Of a stretch of DNA of 13,130 bases, positions 12,062 through 13,130 are shown piece after piece; position 1 is the first letter of the stretch; the number at the start of each line of letters is the position of its first letter. The notes beneath the pieces were generated by a model. That model ran no database searches. It was not told the origin of the DNA and worked only from the letters and a program-made list of their open reading frames with translations. A program made the position numbers and the translations under genes. Source of the stretch: an uncultured Candidatus Saccharibacteria bacterium (GTDB lineage: Bacteria; Patescibacteriota; Saccharimonadia; Saccharimonadales; Saccharimonadaceae); contig CAMUPZ010000017.1 in assembly GCA_947095985.1 (NCBI GenBank), positions 1 through 13,130 of the forward strand. Direction: 5' to 3'.

Positions 12062-13130
12062 ATGAAACAGAGGACTTTTGCAATTGATACACCAACGAAA
12101 GTTGGGGAAATGATGACAGTGGCTGGCTGGGTGCATTCCCGGCGTGATCACGGTGGACTGATTTTTATTGACCTACGCGACCATACTGGCCTGGTACAGC
12201 TGGTGATTAATCCTGAGCAGGTGGAAGCGTTTCGTTTGGCGGAAAGCTTGCGCGATGAGTTTGTGATTCGTGCCAGCGGTATGGTGACTGAGCGTGGTGA
12301 AGGTTTGAAGAATCCAAATATCGCCAGCGGTAATGTAGAAATTGTAGTGGAAAACCTGGAAATCTTGAACCGTGCTGAAACTCTGCCAATCCAGCCGTTT
12401 GCCGAGGAAAACCAAGCGGGTGAGGACTTGCGTTTTAAGTATCGTTACCTCGACCTGCGTCGTCCGAAGATGCAACAGATGCTGAAAAAACGTGCTGAAA
12501 TGTACCGACGGATGCATCAGTACATGGACGACCGTGATTTCATTGAGATTCAGACGCCGATTTTGGCGAATTCCAGCCCCGAGGGCGCACGCGATTTTCT
12601 GATCCCAAGTCGTTTGCAGGAAAATAAGTTTTACGCGTTGCCGCAAGCACCGCAGCAGTTCAAGCAATTGCTGATGGTTGGCGGTGTGCCGCGGTATTAC
12701 CAGTTGGCGGCGTGTTTCCGCGATGAAGATCCGCGAGCTGACCGACTGTACGGCGAGTTTTATCAGCTGGATTTGGAAATGAGCTTCGTTGAAGACGGCG
12801 AGGAAGTTCGTCGTGAGGTCGAACCGTTGATGCGGCAGCTAGCGACCGATTTTGCGGGCAAGAAGTTGCTGGATTTGAGCGATCTCGCGGTCGGTGATGG
12901 CAGTTCAATTCCGCGCATTTCCTACCGCGACGCCATGGAGACGTACGGCTCGGACAAACCAGACCTACGTTTTGGCATGGAGCTGATTGAGCTGACCGAC
13001 GTATTTACCGAAACTGAATTTGGCGTGTTTAAAAACGCTGAGTGTATCAAGGCGATCTGCGTCAAAAATGGCACTAGTCTCAGCCGTAAGCAAATCGACC
13101 AGTTTACTGGCATTGCCAAGAGTGAAGGGG
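12062..13130 (+). CDS. aspS: Aspartyl-tRNA synthetase, N-terminal part, 3' truncated
   Basis: It charges tRNA-Asp with aspartate. The 356 visible codons cover the N-terminal OB-fold anticodon-binding domain (VAGWVHSRRDHGGLIFIDLRD, 20-40) and much of the class II catalytic core. Visible are RYLDLRRP, EIQTPILANSSPEGARDF (motif 1 and flipping loop), ALPQAPQQFKQLLM, motif 2 FRDEDPRADR followed by EFYQLDLEMSF, and the bacterial TYGSDKPDLRFGMEL. The C-terminus with motif 3 lies beyond the window. Motif 2 has three residues (LYG) between ADR and EF, where the common bacterial form has two (QP). His30 and Gly81 match residues linked to non-discriminating enzymes. Synthesis is predicted from a leaderless mRNA. 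The enzyme assignment is firm. Confidence 0.96.
   Translation, partial: MKQRTFAIDTPTKVGEMMTVAGWVHSRRDHGGLIFIDLRDHTGLVQLVINPEQVEAFRLAESLRDEFVIRASGMVTERGEGLKNPNIASGNVEIVVENLEILNRAETLPIQPFAEENQAGEDLRFKYRYLDLRRPKMQQMLKKRAEMYRRMHQYMDDRDFIEIQTPILANSSPEGARDFLIPSRLQENKFYALPQAPQQFKQLLMVGGVPRYYQLAACFRDEDPRADRLYGEFYQLDLEMSFVEDGEEVRREVEPLMRQLATDFAGKKLLDLSDLAVGDGSSIPRISYRDAMETYGSDKPDLRFGMELIELTDVFTETEFGVFKNAECIKAICVKNGTSLSRKQIDQFTGIAKSEG

Noticed and set aside
12014..12151. 46-codon N-terminal extension of the Mrr-like protein from ATG 12151
   Set aside because: It would lie antisense to the aspS start and upstream of the gene's own extended -10; its translation is Cys/His-rich without membrane or domain character. 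ATG 12013 fits the leaderless promoter.
12173..13119. Minus-strand open frames opposite aspS (e.g. 12173-12667, 12660-12908, 12922-13119)
   Set aside because: They mirror the GC-rich codon pattern of aspS, resemble no known protein, and lack ribosome binding sites.
1..13130. CRISPR array, tRNA, rRNA, transposase or prophage genes
   Set aside because: No regularly spaced repeats, tRNA-like cloverleaf with a GTTCGA-type T-loop, rRNA signature or mobile-element protein was seen on either strand.
1..13130. Alternative genetic code with TGA read as Gly or Trp
   Set aside because: All genes have full family length under the standard code, and Trp positions use TGG.

Overview
The window looks like a chromosomal segment of a Candidatus Saccharibacteria (TM7, CPR/Patescibacteria) genome, most like the host-associated lineages. 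This assignment is an inference. It rests on a complete arginine deiminase (ADI) operon without arginine-biosynthesis genes nearby, which is known from host-associated Saccharibacteria. It also rests on compact gene packing, many transcripts that appear to start at or within a few bases of the start codon, and an unusual aspartyl-tRNA synthetase motif 2. All 13 visible stop codons are TAA or TAG. No rRNA, tRNA, CRISPR array, insertion sequence or prophage gene is visible.

Layout: (1) 1-365, the 3' end of a carbon-nitrogen hydrolase gene. (2) 381-1587, a minus-strand pair one base apart: an EreA/ChaN-like putative hydrolase followed by a YbhB/YbcL (PEBP) family protein. (3) 1690-2322, a TylF-like O-methyltransferase with a near-leaderless promoter. 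(4) 2370-7135, the ADI operon: arcA, arcB, a YfcC-family arginine/ornithine exchanger candidate and arcC, closed by a strong hairpin. (5) 7214-9108, two divergent CorA-type Mg2+ channels, each with its own promoter. (6) 9109-9459, a mostly non-coding stretch with a promoter, a possible 30-residue ORF and a bidirectional terminator. (7) 9460-10152 (minus), a membrane-anchored DsbA-like thiol oxidoreductase. (8) 10206-11213, a CNNM/CorC-like CBS protein. (9) 11210-12013 (minus), a membrane-anchored Mrr-type nuclease with a C-terminal zinc ribbon. (10) 12062 to the window end, aspS, truncated at its 3' end.

How the genes work together: ArcA converts arginine to citrulline and ammonia. ArcB phosphorolyses citrulline to ornithine and carbamoyl phosphate. 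ArcC uses carbamoyl phosphate to make ATP, and the YfcC-type carrier probably exchanges arginine for ornithine. The operon is thus a self-contained ATP- and ammonia-producing module. The two CorA proteins and the CNNM-like protein suggest a loose cation-homeostasis neighbourhood, although DsbA separates them on the opposite strand.

The most unusual features are architectural: repeated leaderless promoters, two divergent gene pairs whose promoters overlap so that each probably occludes the other, and a corA promoter whose -35 element lies inside the arc operon terminator. No convincing new multi-gene system was found. The membrane-anchored Mrr/zinc-ribbon protein and the EreA-like/PEBP pair are the least understood genes here.
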